From: Plantactinospora soyae
GTDB taxonomy: Bacteria; Actinomycetota; Actinomycetes; Mycobacteriales; Micromonosporaceae
Length of the DNA: 64,000 nt
Reading direction: 5' to 3'
Assembly (NCBI RefSeq): GCF_014874095.1
Contig: NZ_JADBEB010000001.1
Location: 558,001 to 622,000, forward strand
The notes under the pieces are model-generated. The model had not been told where the DNA came from, did not search any database, and saw only the letters and a list, made by a program, of their open reading frames with translations. Position numbers and translations under genes: made by a program. Below are positions 15,844-24,472 of this stretch, one piece after another (within the stretch, counting starts at the first letter, position 1; each line of letters begins with the position of its first letter).

Positions 15844-16911
15844 TCAGTGCTGGCGCGGCTGGGTCGGGTCGTCGTCCCGGTCGGCCGGCGGCGGCTGGAT
15901 GCCCGCCGACGGCTGCTGGCTGGCCGGATTGATCCGCTGGGTGCGGTCGGCGGTGCGCTGCGGGATCACCTGGGTCCGGCCCTCCTCCTCTTCCTCGTCC
16001 GGCTCGGGGGCGACCGACGGGGCGGGGCCGGCCGACGGCGGCGCCGAGACGGGCCCGGCGGGCGTGCCTGCGGACCCCGGCGCCCCGAACGGAGCGGCCG
16101 GCGGCGCGGACGCGGGCGGAGCCGAGGCGGGCGGGGCGGAGGCGGGCGGGGCCGAGGCCGGGATACCGGAGACCGGTTGGCCGTAGGCGGCCGGCTGGGC
16201 GTAGCCGGTGGGCTGCGGGTAGCCGGCCGGCTGGCCGAAGTCGGTGGGCTGGCCGTAGACCGTCGGCTGGCCGTAGACGTTCGGGTCGCCACCCTGACCC
16301 TGCGGGTAGCCGGCCGGCGGGTAGCCCGGCTGGCCGTACGGCTGCTGACCGTACGGCGGCTGGCCGTAGGGCGGCTGACCGTACGACTGGGGCTGGCCGT
16401 AGAGACCCGGCTGCGGCTTCGGCTTGGGTACGTAGAAGAGCGTCCGCCACACCCGGAAGACCACGAAGGCCGCGGCGGCGAGCAGGGCGAAGGCTCCGCC
16501 CATCAGCAGAAGTCCGGTGAACGCCCGCCGGAACTCCGTGTCGGCCAGCAGGCTGAAGATCCCGGCGAGGAGGGTCACCAGGCCGAACAGCGCCGAGAAG
16601 GCGTACTCGCCGAGCGCCACGAGGGTGATCACCCGGGCGCGACCGACCACCGGCTGGATGTGCGTCGCGAGCAGCACGGCGAGCACCGGAAGGGCGGTCT
16701 GCTCGATGCCCACGAAGCCGTAGAAGGCGCTCAGGGACCGGTCGCCGAATTCGGAACCCTCCCAGCCACCGAAGAACAACTCGATCATCCCGGCGAACAG
16801 GAACAGCGCGTTGGCGCCGAGCAGCACGAACGCGATCAACTCGCGTAACGGCTTGGTTGTCTGGCTGGCCTGCGGCGCGTCGGTCGGCGCGGGCCCGGGC
16901 TGGCTGGTCAA
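15844..16911 (-). CDS. Four-helix membrane protein with Tyr-Gly-Gln-Pro-rich cytoplasmic tail
   Basis: 355 residues. About four hydrophobic helices occupy residues 24-155. The tail is low complexity: PYGQP-type repeats (about 172-250), four ASAPP repeats (about 250-270) and an acidic EPDEEEEEGRTQVIPQ segment. I recognise no enzymatic domain. Such proteins are common in Micromonosporaceae and may be scaffold-like. The start is TTG at 16911, favoured by GAGGGGGAA just upstream. It is divergent from cofD with about 100 bases between. Confidence 0.7.
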   Translation of the reverse strand: MTSQPGPAPTDAPQASQTTKPLRELIAFVLLGANALFLFAGMIELFFGGWEGSEFGDRSLSAFYGFVGIEQTALPVLAVLLATHIQPVVGRARVITLVALGEYAFSALFGLVTLLAGIFSLLADTEFRRAFTGLLLMGGAFALLAAAAFVVFRVWRTLFYVPKPKPQPGLYGQPQSYGQPPYGQPPYGQQPYGQPGYPPAGYPQGQGGDPNVYGQPTVYGQPTDFGQPAGYPQPTGYAQPAAYGQPVSGIPASAPPASAPPASAPPASAPPAAPFGAPGSAGTPAGPVSAPPSAGPAPSVAPEPDEEEEEGRTQVIPQRTADRTQRINPASQQPSAGIQPPPADRDDDPTQPRQH

Positions 16912-17010
16912 AATTCCCCCTCAGGCAGTTTACGGACGGTGGCGACGCCTGAGCCTAGTCGGCGAACCCGCCCGCCGCCCGCGCGGAGCGGATGGGCGAG
17001 GATGGTGACC

Positions 17011-17982
17011 ATGCGCATCGTGGTATTGACCGGGGGCATCGGCGGCGCTCGCTTCCTGACCGGCGTACGCGCGTACGCCGGTCAGGTCGGCGCCGAGGTG
17101 ACCGCGGTGGTCAACGTCGGTGACGACGTACTGCTGCACGGGCTGAAGATCTGTCCGGACCTGGACAGCGTCATGTACACCCTCGGTGGTGGGGCGGACC
17201 GGGAACGGGGCTGGGGACGGGCCGGCGAGACCTGGACGGTCAAGGAGGAGCTGGCCGCGTACGGCGCGGAGCCGACCTGGTTCGGTCTCGGTGACCGGGA
17301 CGTGGCGACCCACCTGGTCCGCAGTTCGATGCTGGGCGCCGGCTATCCGCTCTCGGCGGTGACCGAGGCGCTCTGCGCACGCTGGCAACCGGGCGTACGC
17401 CTGCTGCCCGCCACCGACGACCGCCTGGAGACCCACGTCGTGGTGAGCGGACCCGACGACGGTACGACCGACGCCCCCGACGCCCAGCGCGCCATCCACT
17501 TCCAGGAGTGGTGGGTACGCCACCGGGGCGCACTGCCGACCCACCGCTTCGTCTTCGTCGGCGCCGAGGCGGCCAAGCCGGCGGCGGGGGTGCTGGACGC
17601 GCTGGCCGAGGCGGATGTCGTGCTGCTCGCCCCGAGCAATCCGGTGGTGAGCGTCGCGCCGATCCTCGCCGTGCCGGGGATCCGGGAGGCGCTGGTCGCC
17701 GGCACCGCGCCGGTGATCGGAATCTCCCCGATCATCGGTGGTGCCCCGGTACGCGGCATGGCCGACCGCTGCCTGGCGGTGCTCGGGGTGCCGTGCACCG
17801 CGGCCGGGGTGGGCGGGCTCTACGGTCCCCGCTCGGCCGGTGGCATCCTGGACTCCTGGCTGGTGGACACCGCCGACGCCGGTGCCGAGGTCCCGGGCCT
17901 GACCGTGCGGGCGGCACCGCTGTGGATGACCGACGAGGCGGCGACCGCGACGATGGTCCGGACCGCGATGGAGCTGGCATGA
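17011..17982 (+). CDS. cofD: 2-phospho-L-lactate transferase (CofD/FbiA)
   Basis: 323 residues, family length. The N-terminal MRIVVLTGGIGGARFLTG is the CofD nucleotide/FO binding loop, followed by VNVGDDVLLHGLKICPDLD that holds the metal-binding aspartates. The enzyme transfers the phospholactate-type (or phosphoenolpyruvate-derived) moiety to FO to give F420-0 or its dehydro form. The ATG at 17011 is chosen because the conserved strand begins there; ATG at 17002 is in frame three codons earlier. Its stop overlaps the cofE start as ATGA, so the two are translationally coupled. Confidence 0.93.
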   Translation: MRIVVLTGGIGGARFLTGVRAYAGQVGAEVTAVVNVGDDVLLHGLKICPDLDSVMYTLGGGADRERGWGRAGETWTVKEELAAYGAEPTWFGLGDRDVATHLVRSSMLGAGYPLSAVTEALCARWQPGVRLLPATDDRLETHVVVSGPDDGTTDAPDAQRAIHFQEWWVRHRGALPTHRFVFVGAEAAKPAAGVLDALAEADVVLLAPSNPVVSVAPILAVPGIREALVAGTAPVIGISPIIGGAPVRGMADRCLAVLGVPCTAAGVGGLYGPRSAGGILDSWLVDTADAGAEVPGLTVRAAPLWMTDEAATATMVRTAMELA

Positions 17983-19133
17983 GACTAGAGGTGTTACCGG
18001 TGCTCGGCCTCGGCGACATCACCGAGGGCGACGACCTGGCGGCGCTGATCGCCATGGCCGCGCCCTGGTTGCGCGATGGCGACGTGCTGGTGGTGACCAG
18101 CAAGATCGTGTCAAAGGCGGAGGGCCGGATGGTCGACGTACCGGTCGACGGTCCGGAGCGGGAGGTGGCCCGGTCCGAGATCCTCGCCGGGGAGACCGCC
18201 CGGCCGGTGGCCCGGCGTGGCGCGACCCGGATCGTCCAGACGCACCACGGTTTCGTGATGGCCTCCGCCGGGATCGACGCCTCCAACGTGGACCGTTCAC
18301 GGCTGGTACTGCTGCCCAAGGACCCGGACGCGTCCGCCCGGGGGCTACGGGCCGCGATCCGCGAACAGCACGGCGCCGACGTGGTGGTCATCATCTCGGA
18401 CACGATGGGCCGTCCATGGCGCAACGGCCTCACCGACGTGGCGCTCGGTGTCGCCGGCATGCCGGCGGTCCGCGACCACCGGGGCGAGGTCGACCCGTAC
18501 GGCAACCGGATGAGCATCACCCAGATGGCGGTGGTGGACGAGTTGGCCGGTGCGGGCGAACTGGTGAAGGGCAAGTGCGACCAGGTGCCGGTCGCGGTGA
18601 TCCGTGGCTACCTCTACGGCGCCGACCCGGACGACGGCGACGGCGCGGCGGCCCTGGTCCGGGATGCCGCGCAGGACCTCTTCTCGTTGGGCACCGCCGA
18701 GGCCCGGGCCGAGGGGCTCCGCGCCGCCGCCACCCTCGGCGAGTCGACCGGCACGCACGGCCGCCGGGTCGCCGGGCCGGACGAGCCGGCCGGGACGGGC
18801 GATCTGGCGGCGGTGAACCGGGCGATCGGCACGGTGGCCGGGGTAATCACCCCGGGCACGGTCTTCACCCCGGTCAGCGACGAGCGGGTACGGGCCCGGC
18901 TCGCCGGTGCGACGCCGGCCGTACCGTCCGACGCCACCGCGATGGTCGACTGCTGGCCGCCCGGTCCACCCGACTCCGCCGCGTTCATCCGGTTCGGTGC
19001 CGACCTGCACCGGCTGCGTGCCGCGCTGGCCGCCGAGGGCCTGGACTCGACCCTGCTGCTGGCCCCCGCCGAGGGCGTCGGAGCGACCCTGGTGGTCACC
19101 CCGCCGCCCGGCCCGGCCGTCCTACCAGCCTGA
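17979..19133 (+). CDS. cofE: F420-0:gamma-glutamyl ligase with a non-canonical C-terminal extension
   Basis: 384 residues. Residues 1-250 are a complete CofE ligase (VTSKIVSKAEGR, QTHHGFVMASAGIDASN, IISDTMGRPWRNGLTDVALG), which adds glutamates to F420-0. Mycobacterial FbiB adds a nitroreductase-like FMN domain of about 200 residues; here the extension is only about 130 residues, starts GRRVAGPDEP and lacks the RRSIRRF-type FMN arginine cluster, so reduction of dehydro-F420-0 by this protein is doubtful. The first six codons include AGA, CTA and TTA, all rare in such DNA. Start fixed by ATGA overlap with cofD. Confidence 0.9.
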   Translation: MRLEVLPVLGLGDITEGDDLAALIAMAAPWLRDGDVLVVTSKIVSKAEGRMVDVPVDGPEREVARSEILAGETARPVARRGATRIVQTHHGFVMASAGIDASNVDRSRLVLLPKDPDASARGLRAAIREQHGADVVVIISDTMGRPWRNGLTDVALGVAGMPAVRDHRGEVDPYGNRMSITQMAVVDELAGAGELVKGKCDQVPVAVIRGYLYGADPDDGDGAAALVRDAAQDLFSLGTAEARAEGLRAAATLGESTGTHGRRVAGPDEPAGTGDLAAVNRAIGTVAGVITPGTVFTPVSDERVRARLAGATPAVPSDATAMVDCWPPGPPDSAAFIRFGADLHRLRAALAAEGLDSTLLLAPAEGVGATLVVTPPPGPAVLPA

Positions 19134-19180
19134 CCGGTCCGGCCCGGTCGGCCGCCGTGCCTGGTGGCGGGCGGTGGTGG

Positions 19181-20209
19181 TCAGACGTCCAGCATGGCCC
19201 GGCCGAGCGGGGTCAGGATGTGCAGCACGGTGTTCCGGTCCCGGTGGCTGACCAGCAGCCCCGCGTTGCGTAGTACGGAGGTGTGCTGGCTCGCGGCGGC
19301 CGGCGAGATGTGCAGCCGGCGGGCCACCTCCCCGGTGGAGCAGCCGTCGCCCACCACCTCCAGAACCCTCGCCCGGGTACGCCCGAGCAGTGCCGCGAGC
19401 GCCGCCTGCCCGCCACTCGATCCGAGCGTCGGGACCGGACCGCCGCCCTCGCCCGGGGCCGGGGTGAGGCCGCCCAGCCGGTCGACCGGATAGACCAGGA
19501 CCGGGGGCAGTTCGGGGTCGACGAGGGTCACCGGGATACGGGCGCAGAAGAACGACGGCACCAGGAGCAGTCCGCGCCCGTCGAGGTGCAGTTCCCGGTC
19601 GACCGGATAGTCGGCCACCTCGAGCACCCCGGAGTCCCACCGCATCGCCGGGCGCAGGCTGGCCAGCAGTCCTTCGGCACCACCGTCGAGCAGCGCCCGG
19701 GCCCGGCGGCTCCGGTCCGCCTCCACCGCCGCCTGGATCCGCGCCCAGTACGGCTCGATCGCCGTCACCTGGTACGCCCGCATCGAATCGGCCAGGTGCC
19801 GCAGCACCTCGCCGTCGCCCCGGGCCAGCGCGCTCGCCGAACTGGGCAGTGGCAGCGGATTCTCCCCGGCCAGGACGGTCAGGTCCCGCTCCAGCAGGGT
19901 GATCGGCGTGGACGCGATGGTGTCCAGCCCCGCCTCCAGCCCGTGCAGGCTCTGGTACGGGGTCAGAAAGTCGGGAAAGTAGCCCCGGGGCGGGTTGAGT
20001 GCGAGCAGCAGACGCAGTTGGCCCAGCGCGCTGTTTCGGCGGAGCCCACCGGACACGTCACGCCGCCAGCCGGCCATCACCGGATCCCGGCTACGCCCCT
20101 GCAACAGGTGGAGGCTGAGGACAAGCTCCCAGACCTGGTCGGCGGCAGGGGCGACGCGGGTCCGGGCGATGTCCTCGCTGGAGAAGAAGATTCTCAGCAT
20201 GGCACGCAC
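19181..20209 (-). CDS. DUF5937/ArsR-type winged-helix transcriptional regulator
   Basis: 342 residues. The C-terminal 85 residues form an ArsR-like winged helix (RARVLEVVGDGCSTGEVARRL, then ISPAAASQHTSVLRNAGLL, then SHRDRNTVLHILTPLG). The N-terminal 230 residues are the uncharacterised sensor region found in DUF5937 regulators. No metal-binding cysteine pair of classic ArsR proteins is seen, so the ligand is unknown. The GTG at 20209 is followed three codons later by an ATG (20200) that could also serve. A perfect 24-bp dyad lies over its -35 region and suggests autoregulation. Confidence 0.75.
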   Translation of the reverse strand: MRAMLRIFFSSEDIARTRVAPAADQVWELVLSLHLLQGRSRDPVMAGWRRDVSGGLRRNSALGQLRLLLALNPPRGYFPDFLTPYQSLHGLEAGLDTIASTPITLLERDLTVLAGENPLPLPSSASALARGDGEVLRHLADSMRAYQVTAIEPYWARIQAAVEADRSRRARALLDGGAEGLLASLRPAMRWDSGVLEVADYPVDRELHLDGRGLLLVPSFFCARIPVTLVDPELPPVLVYPVDRLGGLTPAPGEGGGPVPTLGSSGGQAALAALLGRTRARVLEVVGDGCSTGEVARRLHISPAAASQHTSVLRNAGLLVSHRDRNTVLHILTPLGRAMLDV

Positions 20210-20248
20210 TCCCGAGTCGCCGGAGAAGGGTGTCCGGCAACCCGTGGA

Positions 20249-20298
20249 ACTCTACCCCGGTGCCATCTATCTCTGTCTTTCAGCCAGAGCTGAAAGAC
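20249..20298 (-). promoter_or_regulatory. Promoter and 9+9 bp dyad operator of the winged-helix regulator
   Basis: On the minus strand TAGAGT (20249-20254) is a likely -10. Upstream, GTCTTTCAG (20275-20283) and CTGAAAGAC (20290-20298) form a perfect inverted repeat with a six-base spacer. It overlaps the expected -35 position, the usual placing of a repressor site. Confidence 0.5.
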
Positions 20299-20443
20299 CT
20301 CGACGGCCAGCGGACCCACCGGGCATGCTCACTGTGCCGATACCGGGGCTACTGGCGTCATCGACGCTGGACCGGCCCTGCGGCGTGCCGGGGCAGGGGA
20401 GGAACGCGGCGCCCGGACGGTCCCAACGAGGGTTCGCGGCCCT

Positions 20444-21541
20444 TCATCCGCGAAGGGTTCCGTCCGGGTAGTCGCTTTCCGCACCATGCCGATCCTCTGC
20501 CCCGATCCAGAGGGCCACCCGGTGATCCTCGTCGGTCACGTAGTAGCGGGATCCGTCCAGTTCGGCCAGACCCTCCACATTGTGCAGTGGGGCGAGGTCC
20601 GAGACCAGCTCACCGGCCAGCACCCGGCCCTCCTGACCGGCGGTCCACCGGAACCGCACGTGCCGACTGGTGACGTCTCCCCCGGTGGGATGCGCGTCGA
20701 GCAGCACCGATCCCTTGCCGAGTGCGTCGATCGAACCGATCACGGCGTCGTACGAGCCGTCGTCCCGGGACGAGAGCGCCCGGAATCCGGTGAGTTCGCC
20801 GGGGCGGGTCACCCCGGTCACCGCGTACGCCCCGACGACCCGGGGCCAGCTCCGCCGGTCGAACATCCCGGCCACGTCCGCCAGCTCGACGACGATCGGT
20901 TCGCCCCGGTCGGTGACCGGAAAGCGCAGCCCGAGGAGCAGGGTGCCGGCCGGGGTGAAGGCCGCCGCCTCCACGTTCACCGGCAGGTCGTCGTCGGCCA
21001 ACCGACTCACCCAGGTCTTCGCCCGCGCGGTCCCCCGGTCCCGGGTGGCGACGATGAACCGGTGCCGGATCTGCTCATTGGGGGGCAGCACGGTTATCCC
21101 GGCGGCCACGATCGCGTCGTTCACGGCCCGGTGCAGCCGGAACTGGTTGCGGACCACGTGCAGCCGGGGCACCGGGGTCACCGCGTCGGCCTCACGGAAC
21201 CGGGCCACGAAGGCACGGCGTGGACGCAGCGGACCGCGCTTCGAGCCGAAGTGCGAGCCGAGCACGTAGATCCACTCGTCGTACCGGGCCAGCGCCTCGC
21301 CGTCCTCGGTCCGGCCGTTCTCCTCCCCGGCGTGCATCGGCAGGTGGTGGGTCACCCACGCGCCGTCGTACCGCTCGATCAGCAGGGCCAGGCAGTGTTC
21401 GACCGACCCCTCGTCGAGCACCGTCCAGAAGGCCCGCCGTGCGCCGTGCGCGGCGAGCAGCGCGGGCGACCGTACCGGCAGCAGGTCGCTCGCCTCGTTG
21501 CCGGCGACACCGAGTTCCACCGTACGCAGCGGGCGGGTCAT
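20444..21541 (-). CDS. DUF3616-like cytoplasmic protein, probable beta-propeller
   Basis: 365 residues without signal peptide or membrane segments. Repeating strand-rich units such as LLLGLRFPVTDRGEPIVVELADV and NVEGLAELDGSRYYVTDED recall DUF3616 and phytase-like propellers, but I cannot assign a function. The ATG at 21541 has TACCAT exactly six bases upstream, predicting a leaderless mRNA. It is divergent from the NUDIX gene with only 35 bases between the start codons. It ends 234 bases from the winged-helix regulator, transcribed in the same direction. Confidence 0.55.
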   Translation of the reverse strand: MTRPLRTVELGVAGNEASDLLPVRSPALLAAHGARRAFWTVLDEGSVEHCLALLIERYDGAWVTHHLPMHAGEENGRTEDGEALARYDEWIYVLGSHFGSKRGPLRPRRAFVARFREADAVTPVPRLHVVRNQFRLHRAVNDAIVAAGITVLPPNEQIRHRFIVATRDRGTARAKTWVSRLADDDLPVNVEAAAFTPAGTLLLGLRFPVTDRGEPIVVELADVAGMFDRRSWPRVVGAYAVTGVTRPGELTGFRALSSRDDGSYDAVIGSIDALGKGSVLLDAHPTGGDVTSRHVRFRWTAGQEGRVLAGELVSDLAPLHNVEGLAELDGSRYYVTDEDHRVALWIGAEDRHGAESDYPDGTLRG

Positions 21542-21547
21542 GGGATC

Positions 21548-21570
21548 ATGGTACGAGTGTCGCCTAGGGT
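21548..21570. promoter_or_regulatory. Back-to-back leaderless -10 boxes in a 35-bp divergent gap
   Basis: TACCAT on the minus strand (21548-21553) lies six bases before the ATG at 21541; TAGGGT on the plus strand (21565-21570) lies six bases before the GTG at 21577. Only 11 bases separate the two boxes. Confidence 0.5.
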
Positions 21571-21576
21571 GGCCGT

Positions 21577-22146
21577 GTGCTGGACGCCCTGTACGCCGAC
21601 ACGTTGGCCCTGCTCACCGCCTGGCGACCACCCACCACCGGTGCGGCCGACGCCCTGGACCGGACCCTCCGGCTGCTCCGCGACGGCGGGCCGGTGGCGA
21701 TGACCCGGGAGCACCGCCCCGGCCACATCACGGCCAGCACGCTGGTGCTGGACTCGACCGGCAGCCGGGTACTCCTCTGCCTGCACGGCCGCTTCCGGCA
21801 GTGGGTGCAGCTCGGCGGGCACTGCGAGGCCACCGACCCGACCCTGGCCGGCGCGGCGCTGCGGGAGGCGACGGAGGAGTCCGGCATCGACGGGCTCTGG
21901 CTGGAGCCGGTACCGATCGACCTGGACATCCATCCGGTGCCCTGTGCCGGCGGCTCCTGGCACCACGATGTACGGTTCGCCGCGATCGCCCCGGCGGAGG
22001 CGGTCGAGCGGGTCAGCGCCGAGTCGGTCGAACTCGGCTGGTTTCCGCCCGACGCGCTGCCCGAGCCGCTGGCGGGCGCCACCGAGCAACTGGTGGCGCC
22101 GGCACTGGCGGCGTTCAGACGTAGTTCTCTTCGCCCCGCTCCTTGA
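21577..22146 (+). CDS. NUDIX hydrolase
   Basis: 189 residues. The NUDIX box runs from about Gly80 to Ile104 with LREATEESGI (95-104) holding the metal-binding glutamates Glu97, Glu100 and Glu101; GGHCEATDPTL before it has the two-residue-longer form seen in a common actinobacterial subgroup. The enzyme should hydrolyse a nucleoside diphosphate linked to another moiety; the substrate cannot be told. GTG start with TAGGGT six bases upstream (leaderless). Its last 32 bases overlap the 3' end of the convergent manC gene. Confidence 0.85.
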   Translation: MLDALYADTLALLTAWRPPTTGAADALDRTLRLLRDGGPVAMTREHRPGHITASTLVLDSTGSRVLLCLHGRFRQWVQLGGHCEATDPTLAGAALREATEESGIDGLWLEPVPIDLDIHPVPCAGGSWHHDVRFAAIAPAEAVERVSAESVELGWFPPDALPEPLAGATEQLVAPALAAFRRSSLRPAP

Positions 22147-23215
22147 GCTCGTCGACCAGCTTCTTGACGTCCTGGGCCCGGTCGCGGGGACAGACCAGCA
22201 CCGCGTCCGGGGTGTCCACCACGATCAGGTCCCGGACGCCCAGCGCGGCGACCAGCCGGCCGGACTGCGGCACCACCACCAGACGCTCGCAGTCCCGGAG
22301 CAGCACACCGGGCTTCGGCTCGACCTGCTCGGCACCGAGCACCACGTTGCCGCTCTCGTCGGCCGGCAACACCTCGCCGAGCGTGTCGAAGTCGCCGACG
22401 TCGTTCCAGCCGAAGTCTCCCGGTACGGTGGCGACCCGCCCTGCCATCGCGGCGCCCTCCATCACGGCGTAGTCGACGGAGATCTTGGGCAGCGTGGGCC
22501 AGACGGTGCCGAGCACCTCCTCGCGCTCGGGCGTGTCCCAGGACTGCGCGATGGTGGTCAGCCCGGCGTGCAGCACGGGCTGCTGCCGCGCCAGCTCGGC
22601 CAGGAAGACGTCGACCCGCCAGACGAACATGCTCGCGTTCCACAGGTGCCGCCCGGAGCGCAGGTACGCCTCGGCGACGTCGGCCGCCGGCTTCTCCTTG
22701 AACTCCTCGACCCGGCGCAACGGGCCCGAGCCGAGCAGTTCGCCGCACTGGAGATAGCCGTACCCGGTCTCGGCCCGGGTGGGTTTGATGCCCACCGTCA
22801 TCAGCAGGCCCTGCTCGGCACCGCCGACCGCCTCCCGCACCGTCGCGGCCCAACCGTCCGGGTCGCCGATCAGATGGTCCGCCGCGAACGAACCCATCAC
22901 CGCTTCCGGCTCGCGCAGCGCGATGACCGCGGCGGCGAGCGCGATCGCCGCGCAGGAGTCCCGGGGCGAGGGCTCGACCAGGATGTTCTCCTCTGGCAGG
23001 CCGGTCAGCTGGCGGGCGACCGCGGCCACGTGCGCGGCGCCGGTGACCACCATGGTCCGCTCCGGAGTGGTCAGCGGCCCGAGCCGGTTGACCGTGGCCT
23101 GCAACAGCGAGTCGCCGGTACCGGTGAGCGGATGGAGAAACTTGGGATGACCGGCACGGGACAGCGGCCACAGACGTGTACCGCTACCGCCCGCCGGGAT
23201 TACGGCGAAGAGCAT
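22115..23215 (-). CDS. manC: Mannose-1-phosphate guanylyltransferase
   Basis: 366 residues, the short single-domain form. The nucleotidyltransferase signature IPAGGSGTRLWPLSR is followed by PKFLHPL, then EPSPRDSCAAIALAA and FKEKP, the sugar-phosphate and metal sites. It makes GDP-mannose for mannosylated glycolipids and glycoproteins. The ATG at 23215 is chosen because CATGAT (23222-23227) lies exactly six bases before it; the GTG at 23221 is in frame two codons upstream. Its neighbour on the minus strand is a GT4 glycosyltransferase 112 bases upstream, an arrangement matching manB-wbbL1 in mycobacteria. Confidence 0.9.
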   Translation of the reverse strand: MLFAVIPAGGSGTRLWPLSRAGHPKFLHPLTGTGDSLLQATVNRLGPLTTPERTMVVTGAAHVAAVARQLTGLPEENILVEPSPRDSCAAIALAAAVIALREPEAVMGSFAADHLIGDPDGWAATVREAVGGAEQGLLMTVGIKPTRAETGYGYLQCGELLGSGPLRRVEEFKEKPAADVAEAYLRSGRHLWNASMFVWRVDVFLAELARQQPVLHAGLTTIAQSWDTPEREEVLGTVWPTLPKISVDYAVMEGAAMAGRVATVPGDFGWNDVGDFDTLGEVLPADESGNVVLGAEQVEPKPGVLLRDCERLVVVPQSGRLVAALGVRDLIVVDTPDAVLVCPRDRAQDVKKLVDELKERGEENYV

Positions 23216-23221
23216 CAGCAC

Positions 23222-23227
23222 ATCATG
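23222..23227 (-). promoter_or_regulatory. CATGAT -10-like box of manC
   Basis: CATGAT lies six bases before the ATG at 23215, suggesting a leaderless start. The first base departs from TANNNT. Confidence 0.35.
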
Positions 23228-23326
23228 CCGGACACGTGTGCCCGATCACTCCGGCTTGTCGCGACGGTACGCGATCAAACCGGTACGGACGGCAGCGACA
23301 TCCCCGCTGACCTGGCCTCGCGCTGA

Positions 23327-24472
23327 TCATGCGCGGGCCCGGGTCCACGCCGCGATGTGCACCTCGGCGCTCGACTCCCAGGTGAACTCCTTGGCCCGGT
23401 CGAAGCCCGCCTTCGCCAGCGAGAGCCGCCGCGACTCGTCGTCCAGCAGCGCGCCGAGATCCGTCGCGATCTGCTGCGGGTCCTCGCTGGTGTACGCGAC
23501 CGCGTCGCCGCCCACCTCCGGCAACGACAGTCGCGGCGTGGTCAGCACCGGTGTGGCGCAGGCCATCGCCTCCAGGATCGGCAGGCCGAACCCCTCGCCG
23601 TAGGACGGATACGCGGCGACCAGCGCACCGCCGAGGAAGCCGGGCAGGTCGGCGTAGCGCAGGTAGCCGGGGCGCAGCAGCCGCAGGTGCGCCGGTACGT
23701 CGGCGACGGCCCGGTCGATCTCGTCGTCGTGACCCTGGCCGCCAGCGAGGACCAGGGCCGGCGGGGCGGGCCGGTCCTTCACCGCCAGCACCCAGCCACG
23801 GATGAGGTTCGGCACGTTCTTGCGCGGCTCCTTGGACCCGAGGAACGCCACGTAGCTGTTCGCGCCCAGGCCGAGCCGGGCGCGTACCCGCGCCTTCTCT
23901 TCGTCGCTCGGCGCGTGGAAGGCCGCCTGGTCCACCCCGTGGTACGCCACGTCGATCCGGGTCGGATCGGCGTCCAGCAACCGGATCAACTCGTCCCGGG
24001 TCGCCTTGCTGGGCACGATCACCCGGTCCGCCCGACGCAGCGACGTCTTGATCGCGCTGCGGAAGAAGGTCCGCCGGGTCTTGTCGTAGTGCTCGGGCTC
24101 GGTGAAGAAGGTGGCGTCGTGCACGGTGACCGTCACCGGACAGCCGGCCCGGAGCGGGCAGGTGTAGAACGGCGAGTGCAGCACGTGCGCGCCGACCTGC
24201 TGGGCGAGCAGCGGAAGCCCGGTCTGCTCCCAGGCGAGCCGGGCCGGTCGGTGCGCCACCGCCGCCGGTGCCGGGATCACCTCCGCGCCCGGCAGCATCC
24301 GGGCGTACCGCTCACCGTCGGTGCGCAGCGCGACCACGACCAACTCCAGGCCCGGGCCGATGACCTTGCCCAGGGCGCCGAGGAGTCCGTCGACGTATCT
24401 ACCAACGCCGCCCCGGTCGGCGGGCACGCTGGTGGCGTCAATGAGCACGCGGGGCGGACGACCGGCGGTCAC
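23327..24472 (-). CDS. GT4-family glycosyltransferase
   Basis: 381 residues. It has the two-Rossmann GT-B layout: DRGGVGRYVDGLLGAL at the N-terminal acceptor side, then FLGSKEPRKNVPNLIRGW and the donor-binding PSYGEGFGLPILEAMACATPV with the EX7E glutamates. It should transfer a sugar from a nucleotide donor, plausibly GDP-mannose made by the neighbouring ManC, onto a cell-envelope acceptor; this is inferred from position. The GTG at 24472 has GAGGAG upstream. TAGGCT at 24522-24527 is a possible -10. The gene is divergent from TIGR03089. Confidence 0.85.
   Translation of the reverse strand: MTAGRPPRVLIDATSVPADRGGVGRYVDGLLGALGKVIGPGLELVVVALRTDGERYARMLPGAEVIPAPAAVAHRPARLAWEQTGLPLLAQQVGAHVLHSPFYTCPLRAGCPVTVTVHDATFFTEPEHYDKTRRTFFRSAIKTSLRRADRVIVPSKATRDELIRLLDADPTRIDVAYHGVDQAAFHAPSDEEKARVRARLGLGANSYVAFLGSKEPRKNVPNLIRGWVLAVKDRPAPPALVLAGGQGHDDEIDRAVADVPAHLRLLRPGYLRYADLPGFLGGALVAAYPSYGEGFGLPILEAMACATPVLTTPRLSLPEVGGDAVAYTSEDPQQIATDLGALLDDESRRLSLAKAGFDRAKEFTWESSAEVHIAAWTRARA

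Noticed and set aside
12975-15932. 985-residue plus-strand ORF antisense to fbiC
   Set aside because: Arg/Gly/Pro-dominated composition, no domain, and lies opposite a fully recognisable FO synthase; a GC-rich shadow frame.
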